A stretch of DNA of 64,000 nucleotides, from positions 1 to 64,000 of the forward strand of contig JAAYCY010000009.1 in the NCBI GenBank assembly GCA_012729535.1, given 5' to 3'. The number at the start of each line of letters is the position of its first letter. Position 1 is the first letter of the stretch. Made by a program: the position numbers and the translations under genes. The stretch comes from Methanomicrobiales archaeon. GTDB taxonomy: Archaea; Halobacteriota; Methanomicrobia; Methanomicrobiales; Methanospirillaceae. Under the pieces are notes generated by a model. It made no database searches. It was not told the origin of the DNA and saw only the letters and a program-made list of their open reading frames with translations. Positions 8,332 through 16,905 of this stretch are shown piece by piece.

Positions 8332-8663
8332 GACGAAAGACGAAGAATAGCTTCTGCGATATCTCCCTTCGTCTCGATAAGAGCAGCCTTTGCCGCTTCT
8401 GGAGTAACTCCGGCCTGCTCTGCAACAAGGGTAACATCTTCGTCAGGGATCACCGCTTCCGCTTCTTCAAACCTGGGTTCTCCGGTAATCTGCCAGGTCA
8501 CCGTTCCCTGCATCTTCATAATGGCAACCTCGGCCTGGTCAAATACGTACCGCCCCTTTGGAGTGGTAATAACAATTTCCTGAACATCCTCAATAGGCTT
8601 AATATCCATACCGAGTTGTTTCATCATCTGTTTCATCTTGCGGGGGTTCATTCCAGGTAACAT
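8328..8663 (-). CDS. nac: Nascent polypeptide-associated complex protein (NAC alpha type)
   Basis: This 111-residue protein is the archaeal homodimeric NAC that binds nascent chains at the ribosomal exit tunnel. The N-terminal basic MLPGMNPRKMKQMMKQLGM segment is typical. It is followed by the NAC beta-barrel (VQEIVITTPKGRYVFDQAEV) and a C-terminal UBA domain of about 40 residues (VAEQAGVTPEAAKAALIETKGDIAEAI, split here as two motifs). It lies two bases downstream of the PUA-protein gene and overlaps trmI, so all three should be co-transcribed. Confidence 0.92.
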   Translation of the reverse strand: MLPGMNPRKMKQMMKQLGMDIKPIEDVQEIVITTPKGRYVFDQAEVAIMKMQGTVTWQITGEPRFEEAEAVIPDEDVTLVAEQAGVTPEAAKAALIETKGDIAEAILRLSS

Positions 8664-8665
8664 AA

Positions 8666-9124
8666 TTATTCCTCTTTTTGTATGCCATGCCGTACCGATA
8701 CAGCCATGCCAGACTCAAATGCCAGCATCTCTTCTCCGGAGATCATCGCCTCTCCAATAGCGATAAACCGGCCTTTTTCATCCACTACCATAACCTCGTC
8801 ACCTGCATGGATACCAGGATCAGCAGAAGTGACATGTCGGCAAAACAGGTTTTTTCCGGCTGCAATGAAAGATACCACGTCATCTCGCAGCACCACCCGC
8901 CCGGATGGTGCAGAAAGGGCATCAAACAGACGTTTTCCTCCGGCAAGACCAAGAGTCAGACGTCCGTCATGGGCACGAAGGGTAGCAAGACGTTTTCCGT
9001 CAAGTAAAACCTGGCGGACTCCTCCCCTCCGGGAAGTGATAAACCTGCAGGAATCCGGAAAAACAGAGATTCCGACACCCCTGCCAAACTGGAGATTGGC
9101 GATGGTCCTGACACGACTAAGCAT
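8666..9124 (-). CDS. PUA-domain RNA-binding protein
   Basis: This 152-residue protein has a short N-terminal domain and a C-terminal PUA domain (about residues 75-150: GRVVLRDDVVSF, then AGDEVMVVDEKGRFIAIGEA). The domain is of the kind found at the C-terminus of archaeal tRNA-guanine transglycosylase and pseudouridine synthases. No catalytic domain is present, so it probably acts as a stand-alone RNA-binding factor in tRNA or rRNA modification. Its start overlaps the recJ-like stop by 8 bases and it is followed two bases later by the NAC gene. Confidence 0.8.
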   Translation of the reverse strand: MLSRVRTIANLQFGRGVGISVFPDSCRFITSRRGGVRQVLLDGKRLATLRAHDGRLTLGLAGGKRLFDALSAPSGRVVLRDDVVSFIAAGKNLFCRHVTSADPGIHAGDEVMVVDEKGRFIAIGEAMISGEEMLAFESGMAVSVRHGIQKEE

Positions 9125-10502
9125 ATTGCTGCGCTAATATTCGGTTCACATCTTCGATAAATGCACGCTCATGTTCACGGGGGATAAATGCACCGGCAGC
9201 TATCCGGTGGCCCCCTCCTGAGCATCCTTCACGACCCTCGCATGCCAGGGTAAGCGCCTGCTGAAGATCAACTCCCCTGCTGACCACTTCCGGCCTGGTC
9301 CGCATTGAAATCTTTGTCATCGAAGGGTCAAGCGAGTCCTCGCACATGATAAGGATCGGTTTTTCAGGGTTAAGACGGGAGAGAGCCATCCCGGCACCAA
9401 TACCCACGATAGTATCCGGAAAGCGACCACCCACATGAATGTAAAGCATGTGCGAGAGCTCGGTAACTCCGGTGTCAGTAATATAGATCATGACCTCCCG
9501 GATCTTGCTCCGGTGATTTCTTAGCATGTGCTCAGCTTCCCGGTATGAAGCGACCCGGTCACCCCGACAGATTGCCCCTCCAAGCTCGGGACGCTGCCAC
9601 CGTCCGCAGGAGTTGAGCATGGTTGCAAACTCTGAGGCATTCCGGAGAGAAGCCTGGTGACGATTCTCGTCAGGAAACAGGTAGTGGTCAGCAAAGAGTC
9701 GGCTGGTATCCGAACCGTGAGCCACCATCTGCTCAATGACAGCACTTGATACCAGTTGTTTCTGGTCAAACGAGAGATCTTCCCATACCGGCCACCGGTT
9801 TGGCTGAAAAGGAGTAATTCCAATCCGCTCCAAAAACTTTCCAGCACCTTCCGGGTCACGACTGACACCAGGGATCTCCATGTCATCTGAATAAGCGAGT
9901 GACTGGGGGAGGGGTCGTGTGGATATTCCATAGATATTGAGGTCATGCTCCCACAGTTCAACACTACCCTGCCTAATCCCATCCTGGAGTATTTCCCGTG
10001 CAGGACCGGTCAGACAAAGGTGCTCCCGGTCCATCATGTCTCCCACATTCCCGATGATAGCAAGCTTTGCAAGATCGGTATTCGCAGCATCAAGTTCACG
10101 GGCAAGAAGATATGAAACCCCGGCTGCACTCATCTTTTCATATCCGTGATTGAGACAGTTCACCTCGATGAAGGGATCACCATCTTCTGCCTGCTGGCTG
10201 ACATGGTGATCAATAATTACTGTTTTTGAAGGATCAAGCCCTTTTTCAATTAGCATCTGCTGCTGTCCTGATCCAAGGTCAGAGAATATCTTAAGAGATG
10301 AATCAGCAGGGATCTGGTCAAGAGTCAGGGGATCCAGCTGGCGGACAAAAGTAGTGGATACCCGGATACCTTCACGAATAAGTGCCTGGGCCAGTATTGA
10401 TTCACTACTGATACCGTCTGCATCAATATGTGAGATAATGGTTACATTCTCACATGACCTGACCGCATCAGCAGCCGCTCTGATATCCTTCTCCAGACTC
10501 AT
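9117..10502 (-). CDS. recJ: DHH-family single-strand exonuclease (archaeal RecJ/GAN type)
   Basis: This 461-residue phosphoesterase has the DHH domain motifs ISHIDADGISS (about residue 25), FSDLG (about residue 75) and IIDHH (about residue 97), and a C-terminal DHHA1 domain with GGGHRIAAGAF near residue 435. Archaeal RecJ-like proteins such as GAN associate with GINS at the replication fork, or act as RNA/DNA 5'- or 3'-exonucleases. The length and motif order fit this group. The gene heads the minus-strand run recJ-PUA-NAC-trmI and shares a 75-base divergent promoter region with nnr. Which RecJ-like subgroup it belongs to cannot be settled by eye. Confidence 0.85.
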   Translation of the reverse strand: MSLEKDIRAAADAVRSCENVTIISHIDADGISSESILAQALIREGIRVSTTFVRQLDPLTLDQIPADSSLKIFSDLGSGQQQMLIEKGLDPSKTVIIDHHVSQQAEDGDPFIEVNCLNHGYEKMSAAGVSYLLARELDAANTDLAKLAIIGNVGDMMDREHLCLTGPAREILQDGIRQGSVELWEHDLNIYGISTRPLPQSLAYSDDMEIPGVSRDPEGAGKFLERIGITPFQPNRWPVWEDLSFDQKQLVSSAVIEQMVAHGSDTSRLFADHYLFPDENRHQASLRNASEFATMLNSCGRWQRPELGGAICRGDRVASYREAEHMLRNHRSKIREVMIYITDTGVTELSHMLYIHVGGRFPDTIVGIGAGMALSRLNPEKPILIMCEDSLDPSMTKISMRTRPEVVSRGVDLQQALTLACEGREGCSGGGHRIAAGAFIPREHERAFIEDVNRILAQQYA

Positions 10503-10577
10503 TCATGTACTTGCTACGGCAAAGAAGAAGAGGAATGGGTATCGTGCACATGATATAATGTATCAGAAGGCGACCCT

Positions 10578-12017
10578 ATGACAATCAATATGCAAAGGCT
10601 GCAGTTTCCAGGTGACATGACCAGGTATAAAGAATTCATCAAAACAGGTCTAATCACCGCTGAAGAGATGGAGAGGGTCGACCATAACGCGCAAGCCATC
10701 GGGGTGAGCGGGCTGGAACTGATGGAATCTGCAGGAACGGCCCTGGCAATGGCAGCACGGGGAGCTGGTGCAGAAAAAATCCTGATCCTGTGTGGCAGCG
10801 GAAACAACGGAGGGGATGGGATGGTAGCAGCACGTCACCTGGCAGGAGAATCAGATGTAACTGTCCTTTGGTATGATTCCGGGAGACTGACAAAGTCAAC
10901 AGCCCTCCAGGCACAAAGACTCATGCACTGTAGCCTCCACAATATCAGATTCAGGTGCAGAGATGACCTAAACGTTCATGCCAACCTCTTTTATGATACT
11001 GACCTGATAGTAGATGCAATACTAGGAACCGGAGGGACCGGACCTGTCAGAGAGCCGCTAAAGACCTGTATTGATCTTGCCAACCAGTCCCCGGCACCGG
11101 TTCTTTCTGCCGATATTCCCTCTCCGGGCATTATTCCAAAACAGATCTGTGCATTTCACCGGGCAAAGACAGAAGGGTCAGATGTTTTTGAGATAGGAAT
11201 CCCAATCCTTGCGGAGATCGGAACCGGACCTGGAGATCTTCTCCTGCTCCATGACCGTAAAGCAGATTCTCATAAAGGAGTCGGCGGGGAAATACTCGTA
11301 ATTGGAGGCGGGCCATACCAGGGAGCACCCTGGCTTTCAGGACTTGCAGCACTGAGGGCAGGTGCAGACATTGTCAGGATAATCACTCCCCATTACCTGC
11401 CTGAACCAGACCTCATTCATATCCCGGTTATGGGAAACCGGATTAGCATATCTGACCTTGACACGATTATTCCCCTGTGCGAACGATCTGATGTCGTCAT
11501 CTGTGGTCCGGGTCTTGGCACCCGGTCACATGATGTGGTAACTGCCCTGGCGCCGTATGCAAAAAAAGGAGTCTTTGATGCTGATAGTCTTCGGGCACCT
11601 CTTCCTCATGCAGAGGACTCATTGTATACTCCCCATACCGGAGAATTTACCCGGATAACCGGGTCAGACCCGGGGATCACCCCATATGACCGTGCAAAAG
11701 CGATACAAAAAGCAGGGGTACACGGAACTATCCTGCTTAAGGGACAGGTCGACGTTATCAGTGATGGGACCAGGGTGCGGTTTAACCAGACCGGAACACC
11801 AGCCATGACCACCGGTGGAACAGGGGATGTACTTGCCGGAGTATGTGCAGCCCTGATGGTAAGTCTCCTGGCTTTTGAAACAGCCTGCATCGGTGCATAT
11901 GCAACCGGGCGCGCCGGAGAGATAGTTACCCGGAGATTTGGATATGGCCTTACTGCCCGGGACCTGCTCACGGCAATACCTCAAGTATTGTTCGGGAGAA
12001 CCCTTGAGGGAGAATAA
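10578..12017 (+). CDS. nnr: Bifunctional NAD(P)H-hydrate epimerase / ADP-dependent dehydratase
   Basis: This 479-residue enzyme repairs hydrated NAD(P)H. The N-terminal YjeF_N epimerase domain (to about residue 210) shows ILCGSGNNGGDGMVAARHL and DAILGTG. The C-terminal ribokinase-like YjeF_C dehydratase domain shows HKGVGGEILVIGGG, VICGPGLG near residue 310 and the signature TTGGTGDVLAG near residue 415. The start is uncertain: the ATG at 10578 has a modest AAGG upstream, but the conserved part starts at the internal ATG near 10617 (MTRYKEFIKTGLITAEEM). It overlaps moaC by one base (TAATG), which indicates coupling. Confidence 0.9.
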   Translation: MTINMQRLQFPGDMTRYKEFIKTGLITAEEMERVDHNAQAIGVSGLELMESAGTALAMAARGAGAEKILILCGSGNNGGDGMVAARHLAGESDVTVLWYDSGRLTKSTALQAQRLMHCSLHNIRFRCRDDLNVHANLFYDTDLIVDAILGTGGTGPVREPLKTCIDLANQSPAPVLSADIPSPGIIPKQICAFHRAKTEGSDVFEIGIPILAEIGTGPGDLLLLHDRKADSHKGVGGEILVIGGGPYQGAPWLSGLAALRAGADIVRIITPHYLPEPDLIHIPVMGNRISISDLDTIIPLCERSDVVICGPGLGTRSHDVVTALAPYAKKGVFDADSLRAPLPHAEDSLYTPHTGEFTRITGSDPGITPYDRAKAIQKAGVHGTILLKGQVDVISDGTRVRFNQTGTPAMTTGGTGDVLAGVCAALMVSLLAFETACIGAYATGRAGEIVTRRFGYGLTARDLLTAIPQVLFGRTLEGE

Positions 12018-12487
12018 TGCCAGTCTTTACCCATCTTGATGATGACCGAGCCAGAATGGTTGACGTATCGGCAAAAGGAGAGGTCTACCGGAGGGCAGTA
12101 GCAGAGGGAACAATTAACCTCCGGCCAGATACCCTGAAAGCCATCCGTGACGGAACGGTCATAAAAGGAAATGTTCTTGCAACCGCACGCGTTGCCGCAA
12201 CCCTTGCAGTCAAGGACACGCCACGTATCATTCCGATGTGTCATGCAATCCCGGTTCATGGAATTGATATCACCTTTGATTTTACCAAAACCGGTATATC
12301 GGCACAGGTCACGGTAATTTCTGCAGGAAAAACCGGGGTTGAGATGGAAGCCCTGGTCGGAGTCAGCACAGCACTTCTAACCATCTGGGACATGGTAAAA
12401 TCAGCAGAGAAAGATGAAAAAGGCCAGTACCCGGTCACTGGAATAACAGATATCAGGGTTCTGGAAAAAGTGAAACAGGACCTGTAA
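12017..12487 (+). CDS. moaC: Cyclic pyranopterin monophosphate synthase MoaC
   Basis: This 156-residue enzyme converts the MoaA product to cyclic pyranopterin monophosphate in molybdopterin (or tungstopterin) synthesis, needed for formylmethanofuran dehydrogenase and formate dehydrogenase. Visible family motifs are MVDVSAKGEVYRRA near residue 15, IPMCHAIPVHG near residue 75 and the KTGVEMEALVGVS block near residue 115. Length is standard. The ATG overlaps the nnr stop. No other moa genes are in the window. Confidence 0.95.
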   Translation: MPVFTHLDDDRARMVDVSAKGEVYRRAVAEGTINLRPDTLKAIRDGTVIKGNVLATARVAATLAVKDTPRIIPMCHAIPVHGIDITFDFTKTGISAQVTVISAGKTGVEMEALVGVSTALLTIWDMVKSAEKDEKGQYPVTGITDIRVLEKVKQDL

Positions 12488-12504
12488 GTGAAGTCTAAGG
12501 CAGG

Positions 12505-12595
12505 TATTTATCCTCTCTGACCGACCTGTAATGGACTTTCGGGATCAGTCCCGTTAGGAATGTAGCCTGATTTCAGGCTGAACCTGGTGAACAGT
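12505..12595 (+). promoter_or_regulatory. Promoter and two-hairpin leader of the L15e superoperon
   Basis: A TATA-like TATTTA lies at 12505-12510, which would put transcription start near 12532. The resulting leader of about 60 bases holds two perfect small hairpins in a row: CGGGA-TCAG-TCCCG at 12540-12553 and AGCCTG-ATTT-CAGGCT at 12564-12579. The second ends 6 bases before the GGTGA ribosome binding site of the L15e gene. The layout suits control of translation, perhaps by a ribosomal protein, but that is inference. Confidence 0.5.
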
Positions 12596-13186
12596 ATGAC
12601 TAAATCGATGTATGCATATGTCAGGGATGCATGGAAATCTCCTGACGAGACCGGCGTAAAAAGTCTCCTCTGGGACCGGATGCAGGTCTGGCGCCGTGAG
12701 GGCAGTATTGTCCGTATTCGCAGACCGACCCGTATCGACCGTGCACGTGCCCTGGGATACAAGGCAAAGCAGGGTATTGTCGTTGTCCGTGTATCTGTCC
12801 GTCGTGGTGGACGCAGAACCGGCAGGTACACCCGTGGAAGGAGAACTGCACGCATGGGCGTAAACCGCAAAACCATGGGAAAGAGTATCCAGCGTATCGC
12901 AGAAGAGCGGGCCTGCCGGAAATACCCGAACATGGAAGCCCTGAACTCATACTGGGTCGGTGAAGACGGACGCCAGAAATGGTATGAAGTCATCCTTGTT
13001 GATCCGCACCACCCGTCCATTATCAATGATGATAGCCTTGGCTGGATTTCCAAACCAGGACATCGTGGCCGGAGTGAGCGTGGACTTACCAGTGCTGGTG
13101 TCAAGGGCCGTGGTATGCGCAGACGCGGAATCGGAACTGAAAAGTGCCGTCCGTCTGTCCGGGCTAATGCAAACCGGGCAAAATAA
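12596..13186 (+). CDS. rpl15e: Large ribosomal subunit protein eL15 (L15e)
   Basis: This is a basic 196-residue ribosomal protein with the family start [16 protein letters not shown], an [19 protein letters not shown]-like core and the C-terminal [17 protein letters not shown] chose the ATG at 12596 rather than the in-frame GTG at 12587. The GGTGA at 12586-12590 can serve as ribosome binding site only for the ATG, and the archaeal family starts at this Met. It is the first gene of the superoperon and is followed by an 11-base gap to rnp3. Confidence 0.96.
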   Translation: MTKSMYAYVRDAWKSPDETGVKSLLWDRMQVWRREGSIVRIRRPTRIDRARALGYKAKQGIVVVRVSVRRGGRRTGRYTRGRRTARMGVNRKTMGKSIQRIAEERACRKYPNMEALNSYWVGEDGRQKWYEVILVDPHHPSIINDDSLGWISKPGHRGRSERGLTSAGVKGRGMRRRGIGTEKCRPSVRANANRAK

Positions 13187-13197
13187 CTTTTTTTTAA

Positions 13198-13842
13198 ATG
13201 CAGCTCTTTGATGGTTGCGTCATTCCATATCCATCCGGAACAGTCAGTATCTCACGATATGCGCGTGAACTTCGCAGCCTTGGTTTCTCCGGATGTGTTG
13301 TAAACGGGAGAGTCCCACAGACAGCAGAATATGACATTCAAATCCTGTCTGCACGATATCTGATCGATATCCCGGCCCGTATACTGGCACGCGAAGCTGA
13401 TAAACCGGCGGGAATGAATGAGGTAGTTTATGTAAGGGCAGGAGATGCCGGTTTTTGCCGCACTGCCATCCAGACACCTGGTGTTCATGTCCTCATGGAT
13501 ATTGAAACCGCACCAAAAGATGCATTTGACAGGTATTGTGCCCATCTTGCAGCCGAAAAAGGAGTGGGGATTGGTTTGTCTACCCTCCCCCTCATCCAGC
13601 TTCGTGATGTGTCAAGACAAAAAGTAATCCGGCGGTACGAAGAGATTTTCACCCTCCAAAACAGGTATGAATTCCCACTGGTGGTATCCAGTCATGCCTC
13701 GGATATCACACATCTAAAAAGCCCAAGAGAAATGATCCGGCTTTTTTCACTTGTCTGTGAAGATGAAGACTTATTATACTCATCAATGACATCCGTAGGG
13801 CAGATAAAAAACCGTCAGGGTCCGGTGAGAGAGGTGAGATAA
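13198..13842 (+). CDS. rnp3: RNase P protein component 3 (Rpp30/p30)
   Basis: This 214-residue subunit of archaeal RNase P has the PHP-like TIM-barrel fold and works with Rnp2 (Pop5) in processing the 5' ends of pre-tRNA. It begins MQLFDGCVIPYPSG and contains DIETAPKDAFDRY and LVVSSHASDITHLKSPREM near residue 170, as in other archaeal Rpp30. Its stop overlaps the ATG of rnp2 (TAATG), as expected for partners made in equal amounts. Confidence 0.9.
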   Translation: MQLFDGCVIPYPSGTVSISRYARELRSLGFSGCVVNGRVPQTAEYDIQILSARYLIDIPARILAREADKPAGMNEVVYVRAGDAGFCRTAIQTPGVHVLMDIETAPKDAFDRYCAHLAAEKGVGIGLSTLPLIQLRDVSRQKVIRRYEEIFTLQNRYEFPLVVSSHASDITHLKSPREMIRLFSLVCEDEDLLYSSMTSVGQIKNRQGPVREVR

Positions 13843-14327
13843 TGCGTCTTCGGCCATCTATGCGTGAAAATTTCAGATATATCCTTGCCCGTATTTCCCC
13901 AATGAATGAATTTGAGTCACGTGATATCTACCGGGCCGTTGCTGAATCGGTAATAACCCTGTATGGTGATGATATTGCTGCACACATGTGGCCGGCTGTC
14001 ATGCAGGTTAAAGGACCATATGTAATTATCAGGTGCAGGCGCGGAACAGAAAAAAAACTGGAAACCGCCCTCTCATCGATAACCTCGGTTCAGGGAACCA
14101 GGTCAGCCCTTCACCCGGTAAGAACATCCGGAACAATAAAAACACTCAGGGAGATTATTCCAAAAGTCATGAGAAACCGCGAGGGAAGAGCAGTTATTGC
14201 AGGGAATACCTATGAGGTTATCATCGCAGGACGCGGAAGGATAGATCTGAAAGATAAGGGAATTTATCTTGACATACCACGGTACATAACAAAAGAAGAT
14301 ACTGAGGACCTGAACTATGATGAATAA
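13842..14327 (+). CDS. rnp2: RNase P protein component 2 (Pop5/Rpp14)
   Basis: This 161-residue Rpp14/Pop5 family protein begins MRLRPSMRENFRYI. It carries the family pattern of two beta-alpha units with YVIIRCRRGTEKKLETAL near residue 60 and the long C-terminal extension common in Methanomicrobia. It pairs with Rnp3 on the catalytic domain of the RNase P RNA. The gene overlaps rnp3 by one base and psmA by 11 bases. Confidence 0.9.
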   Translation: MRLRPSMRENFRYILARISPMNEFESRDIYRAVAESVITLYGDDIAAHMWPAVMQVKGPYVIIRCRRGTEKKLETALSSITSVQGTRSALHPVRTSGTIKTLREIIPKVMRNREGRAVIAGNTYEVIIAGRGRIDLKDKGIYLDIPRYITKEDTEDLNYDE

Positions 14328-15033
14328 TAATCAGGCCGCATATGACCGTGCCATCACCGTTTTCAGCCCGGACGGAAGATTATACCAGGTTGAATACGCA
14401 CGTGAGGCAGTCAAACGCGGCACGACAGCAGTTGGAATAAAATGCCAGGACGGTGTTGTCCTGATTGTTGACAAGCGAATAAACTCCCGTCTTCTTGAAG
14501 CAAACTCCATTGAGAAGATATTCCGGATAGATGAGCATATCGGTGTCGCATCTTCCGGTCTTGTAGGAGATGCTCGCGCCCTGGTCGACCGTGCCAGGAT
14601 CGAGTCACAAATCAACCGTGTAACATATGACGAGCCGATAGATGTTGAATCCCTGTCCAAGAAACTGGGAGACCACATGCAGACCTATACCCAGTTCGGA
14701 GGAGCCAGGCCGTATGGAACTGCCCTTCTCATAACAGGAATATCTGATGGGGAGTTCCGGCTTTTTGAGACCGACCCGAGTGGGACCCTGCTCGAATACA
14801 AGGCAACGGGCATCGGAACCGGAAGGCCTGCGGTCATGAAACTTCTTGAAGAAGAATATACCTACGAATGCACAATTCGTGAGGCCATAACACTCGGACT
14901 GAAAGCTCTGCACGAGGCTACGGAAGGAAAATTTGACGTGAACACCGTTGAGATTGGTGTCATTACAAAAGAAGAAGGAGAATTCCGTAAAATGTCCCGT
15001 GAAGAGGTTGGATCATATATTGATAAGCAATAA
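14317..15033 (+). CDS. psmA: 20S proteasome subunit alpha
   Basis: This 238-residue alpha subunit forms the outer rings of the archaeal 20S proteasome. The signature AYDRAITVFSPDGRLYQVEYAREAVKRG begins at residue 8 (shown only in part here; the YDRAITVFSPDG and QVEYA blocks are the key ones). The N-terminal gate segment is short and the C-terminus ends EEVGSYIDKQ. No beta subunit or PAN gene is in the window. The start overlaps rnp2 and it is followed 20 bases later by the SBDS gene. Confidence 0.96.
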   Translation: MMNNNQAAYDRAITVFSPDGRLYQVEYAREAVKRGTTAVGIKCQDGVVLIVDKRINSRLLEANSIEKIFRIDEHIGVASSGLVGDARALVDRARIESQINRVTYDEPIDVESLSKKLGDHMQTYTQFGGARPYGTALLITGISDGEFRLFETDPSGTLLEYKATGIGTGRPAVMKLLEEEYTYECTIREAITLGLKALHEATEGKFDVNTVEIGVITKEEGEFRKMSREEVGSYIDKQ

Positions 15034-15053
15034 AGAAACAAGGAGGAAAACCG

Positions 15054-15749
15054 GTGATATCACTCGACGATGCAGTGGTTGCAAAACTGGAAAGCCATGG
15101 TGAGCGGTTTGAGATACTGGTAGACCCGGACGTTGCGGCACGTATCAGGCAGGGGGAGGATGTTCCTATCGAAGATGCCGTTGCAGCACTCAATGTTTTT
15201 GAGAATGCATCACAGGCTGAGCGATGCAGCGATGAAGCTCTTAAAAAGGTCTTTAAAACAACTGATTTCGAGCCAATTGCATTGCAGATAATCAGGAAAG
15301 GGGAGATACACCTTACATCAGAACAGCGAAAGGTCCTTACTGCTGAAAAACGCAGGCAGGTCATCACCTTCATCTCCCGTAATGCAGTAAATCCACAAAC
15401 CGGACATCCTCACCCGCCACAACGAATTGACATGGCCATGGATGAAGCAAAGGTGCATATTGATCCCTTCAGGAACCTTGAGGAACTGGTAAAAGACACC
15501 ATGAAGGCACTCCGGCCACTCATTCCTATAAAGTTTGAAGAGATACGGATTGCGATCAGGATTCCTCCCGATTATGCACCCCGTGCCTTTGGAGAAATAT
15601 CAAAGGCTGCCGTGATCGAGAAGGAAGAATGGCAGAAAGACGGGTCATGGATATGTGTGGTAATAATCCCTGCAGGAATTCAAAACGAATTCTATGACCT
15701 GATCAATAAAATCAGTCAGGGGAATGCTGAAACTAAGATCATCAAGTAA
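15054..15749 (+). CDS. sbds: Ribosome assembly factor SBDS
   Basis: This 231-residue protein is the archaeal Shwachman-Bodian-Diamond homologue. It has an N-terminal FYSH domain (to about residue 90), a three-helix middle domain (EQRKVLTAEKRRQVITF, HPHPPQRIDMAMDEA) and a C-terminal ferredoxin-like domain ending in the IPAGIQNEF block. It acts with EF-2 in late maturation of the large subunit. The start is a GTG (15054), supported by GGAGG 7 bases upstream. In many archaea the exosome genes rrp4, rrp41 and rrp42 follow directly, but here the next gene is L37Ae after 51 bases. Confidence 0.93.
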   Translation: MISLDDAVVAKLESHGERFEILVDPDVAARIRQGEDVPIEDAVAALNVFENASQAERCSDEALKKVFKTTDFEPIALQIIRKGEIHLTSEQRKVLTAEKRRQVITFISRNAVNPQTGHPHPPQRIDMAMDEAKVHIDPFRNLEELVKDTMKALRPLIPIKFEEIRIAIRIPPDYAPRAFGEISKAAVIEKEEWQKDGSWICVVIIPAGIQNEFYDLINKISQGNAETKIIK

Positions 15750-15800
15750 GTATAAGTGCATTTAAAGCCAACAAATTAAGACATCTAGGAAGTTTTGAAT

Positions 15801-16088
15801 ATGGCAAGAAAAATGGTAAAAGCAAAGGGGAGGGTATCCGGTTCGACAGGAAGATTCGGCCCGAGATACGGACGGTTTATCCGAAAACGTGTACGTGATG
15901 TTGAAAAAGTTGCAAAAGCTATTCACACCTGTCCCCGCTGTGATACCGTTTCAGTAAAAAGAATAGGAACAGGCATCTGGGAATGTAGAAAATGTTCTTT
16001 CAAGTTTGCAGGCGGCGCATATGTTCCAATCACCCCCAATCTGAAGGTTGCACTCCGTACCATTGAGCGGACAATCAAGGAGGCGTAA
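15801..16088 (+). CDS. rpl37ae: Large ribosomal subunit protein eL43 (L37Ae)
   Basis: This 95-residue zinc-ribbon ribosomal protein starts at the ATG at 15801 ([11 protein letters not shown]), with AGGAAG 8 bases upstream; the frame is open 6 bases further to a TTG that I reject. The zinc ligands are CPRCD and CRKC with 14 residues between the pairs (about residues 38-57). A TATA-like TTTAAA within the 51-base gap upstream could be an internal promoter. GGAGG at its 3' end serves the next gene, rpoP. Confidence 0.94.
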   Translation: MARKMVKAKGRVSGSTGRFGPRYGRFIRKRVRDVEKVAKAIHTCPRCDTVSVKRIGTGIWECRKCSFKFAGGAYVPITPNLKVALRTIERTIKEA

Positions 16089-16095
16089 AACCAAT

Positions 16096-16230
16096 ATGCC
16101 AGGCTCTTATAAGTGTGCCCGGTGTAAACAAAAGGTTGATATTGATGTCAATGTCCGCTGTCCCTTCTGTGGTCACCGGATCCTTTTTAAAGAACGGGGA
16201 GCAGCGATCAAAGAACTCAAGGCCAGATGA
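16096..16230 (+). CDS. rpoP: DNA-directed RNA polymerase subunit P (Rpo12)
   Basis: This 44-residue zinc protein is the archaeal counterpart of Rpb12. It begins [15 protein letters not shown] and has a second zinc pair, CPFCG, 17 residues after the first. It ends in the basic [11 protein letters not shown] tail that contacts the polymerase core. I start it at the ATG at 16096; the frame is open further upstream, inside L37Ae, but without family similarity. The stop overlaps the next ATG by four bases. Confidence 0.93.
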   Translation: MPGSYKCARCKQKVDIDVNVRCPFCGHRILFKERGAAIKELKAR

Positions 16231-16643
16231 CCCTGGTCACCACTTCCCGCCGTTCAACACCCGTAATCAGATCCATTGCAAAGGATTTTGCATTTGCATC
16301 TGGTTTCACCTATCTTACACGCGGTAAACACGGTCTCAGGGAAATTGCTGGAGATAATGATCTCTTTCTGGTCATAGAATGTCAGAAATCTGAAACCATG
16401 CTTACAGTTTATACAAATGGCATTCCTTCCCTGTGCAGGATCATCAGGGAACATAAGCAGGGCATTCGGGAGGGTCCGCTTTTCAGAGGGGTAAAAACAT
16501 CTGACCAGAAACTTGGATCAGTTCTTGCAGGATCATGCACGGTTGAGTATTTTGACAATGACCAGTTGATCCTCTGCTTTGACGGACCTCAGAAGAGATA
16601 CAAACAACTTGTTCTGATTCCAGGTGTGGCTAATGAAGCATGA
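16227..16643 (+). CDS. Brix-domain ribosome biogenesis protein
   Basis: This 138-residue single-domain protein belongs to the archaeal Brix/IMP4 group, which helps assemble the ribosome. It opens [20 protein letters not shown], a sigma70-like helix found in Brix proteins, and continues with YLTRGKHGL and LVIECQKSE. Its position between rpoP and pcc1 is the normal archaeal arrangement. It overlaps both neighbours by a few bases, which indicates tight coupling. Confidence 0.85.
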   Translation: MTLVTTSRRSTPVIRSIAKDFAFASGFTYLTRGKHGLREIAGDNDLFLVIECQKSETMLTVYTNGIPSLCRIIREHKQGIREGPLFRGVKTSDQKLGSVLAGSCTVEYFDNDQLILCFDGPQKRYKQLVLIPGVANEA

Positions 16644-16893
16644 AGCAGTATTTACATTCCATTCACCGGATGCAGGAGTTATCGCGGCGTCCCTCATACC
16701 GGAATCAGACACAGAACCTGCCCAGAGAACCTTCGGTCAATGTAAAACAATTAATGATTCTGTTTTTACTGTCAATATCGGCGCTGAAGATCTTACTGCA
16801 CTTAGAGCAGCTTTGAACTCATGGCTCAGACTGGTTCAGATTGCTGATGAAATGGTGCAGACAACTAAAAAGGTGGGAACGACAAATGATTAG
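16633..16893 (+). CDS. pcc1: KEOPS complex subunit Pcc1
   Basis: This 86-residue protein is the dimerising subunit of KEOPS, which makes N6-threonylcarbamoyladenosine at position 37 of ANN-decoding tRNAs. The sequence [10 protein letters not shown], then LTALRAALNSWLRLVQIADEM near the C-terminus fits Pcc1. I choose the ATG at 16633 (AGGTG upstream) over the in-frame GTG at 16624. Kae1/Bud32 and Cgi121 are not in this window. It is followed 12 bases later by pfdB. Confidence 0.82.
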   Translation: MKHEAVFTFHSPDAGVIAASLIPESDTEPAQRTFGQCKTINDSVFTVNIGAEDLTALRAALNSWLRLVQIADEMVQTTKKVGTTND

Positions 16894-16905
16894 GAGGAGT
16901 TAACG

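Noticed and set aside
12017-12487. MoaC as part of a larger molybdopterin cluster
   Set aside because: The neighbours are nnr and the ribosomal superoperon, and no other moa or moe gene is visible here.
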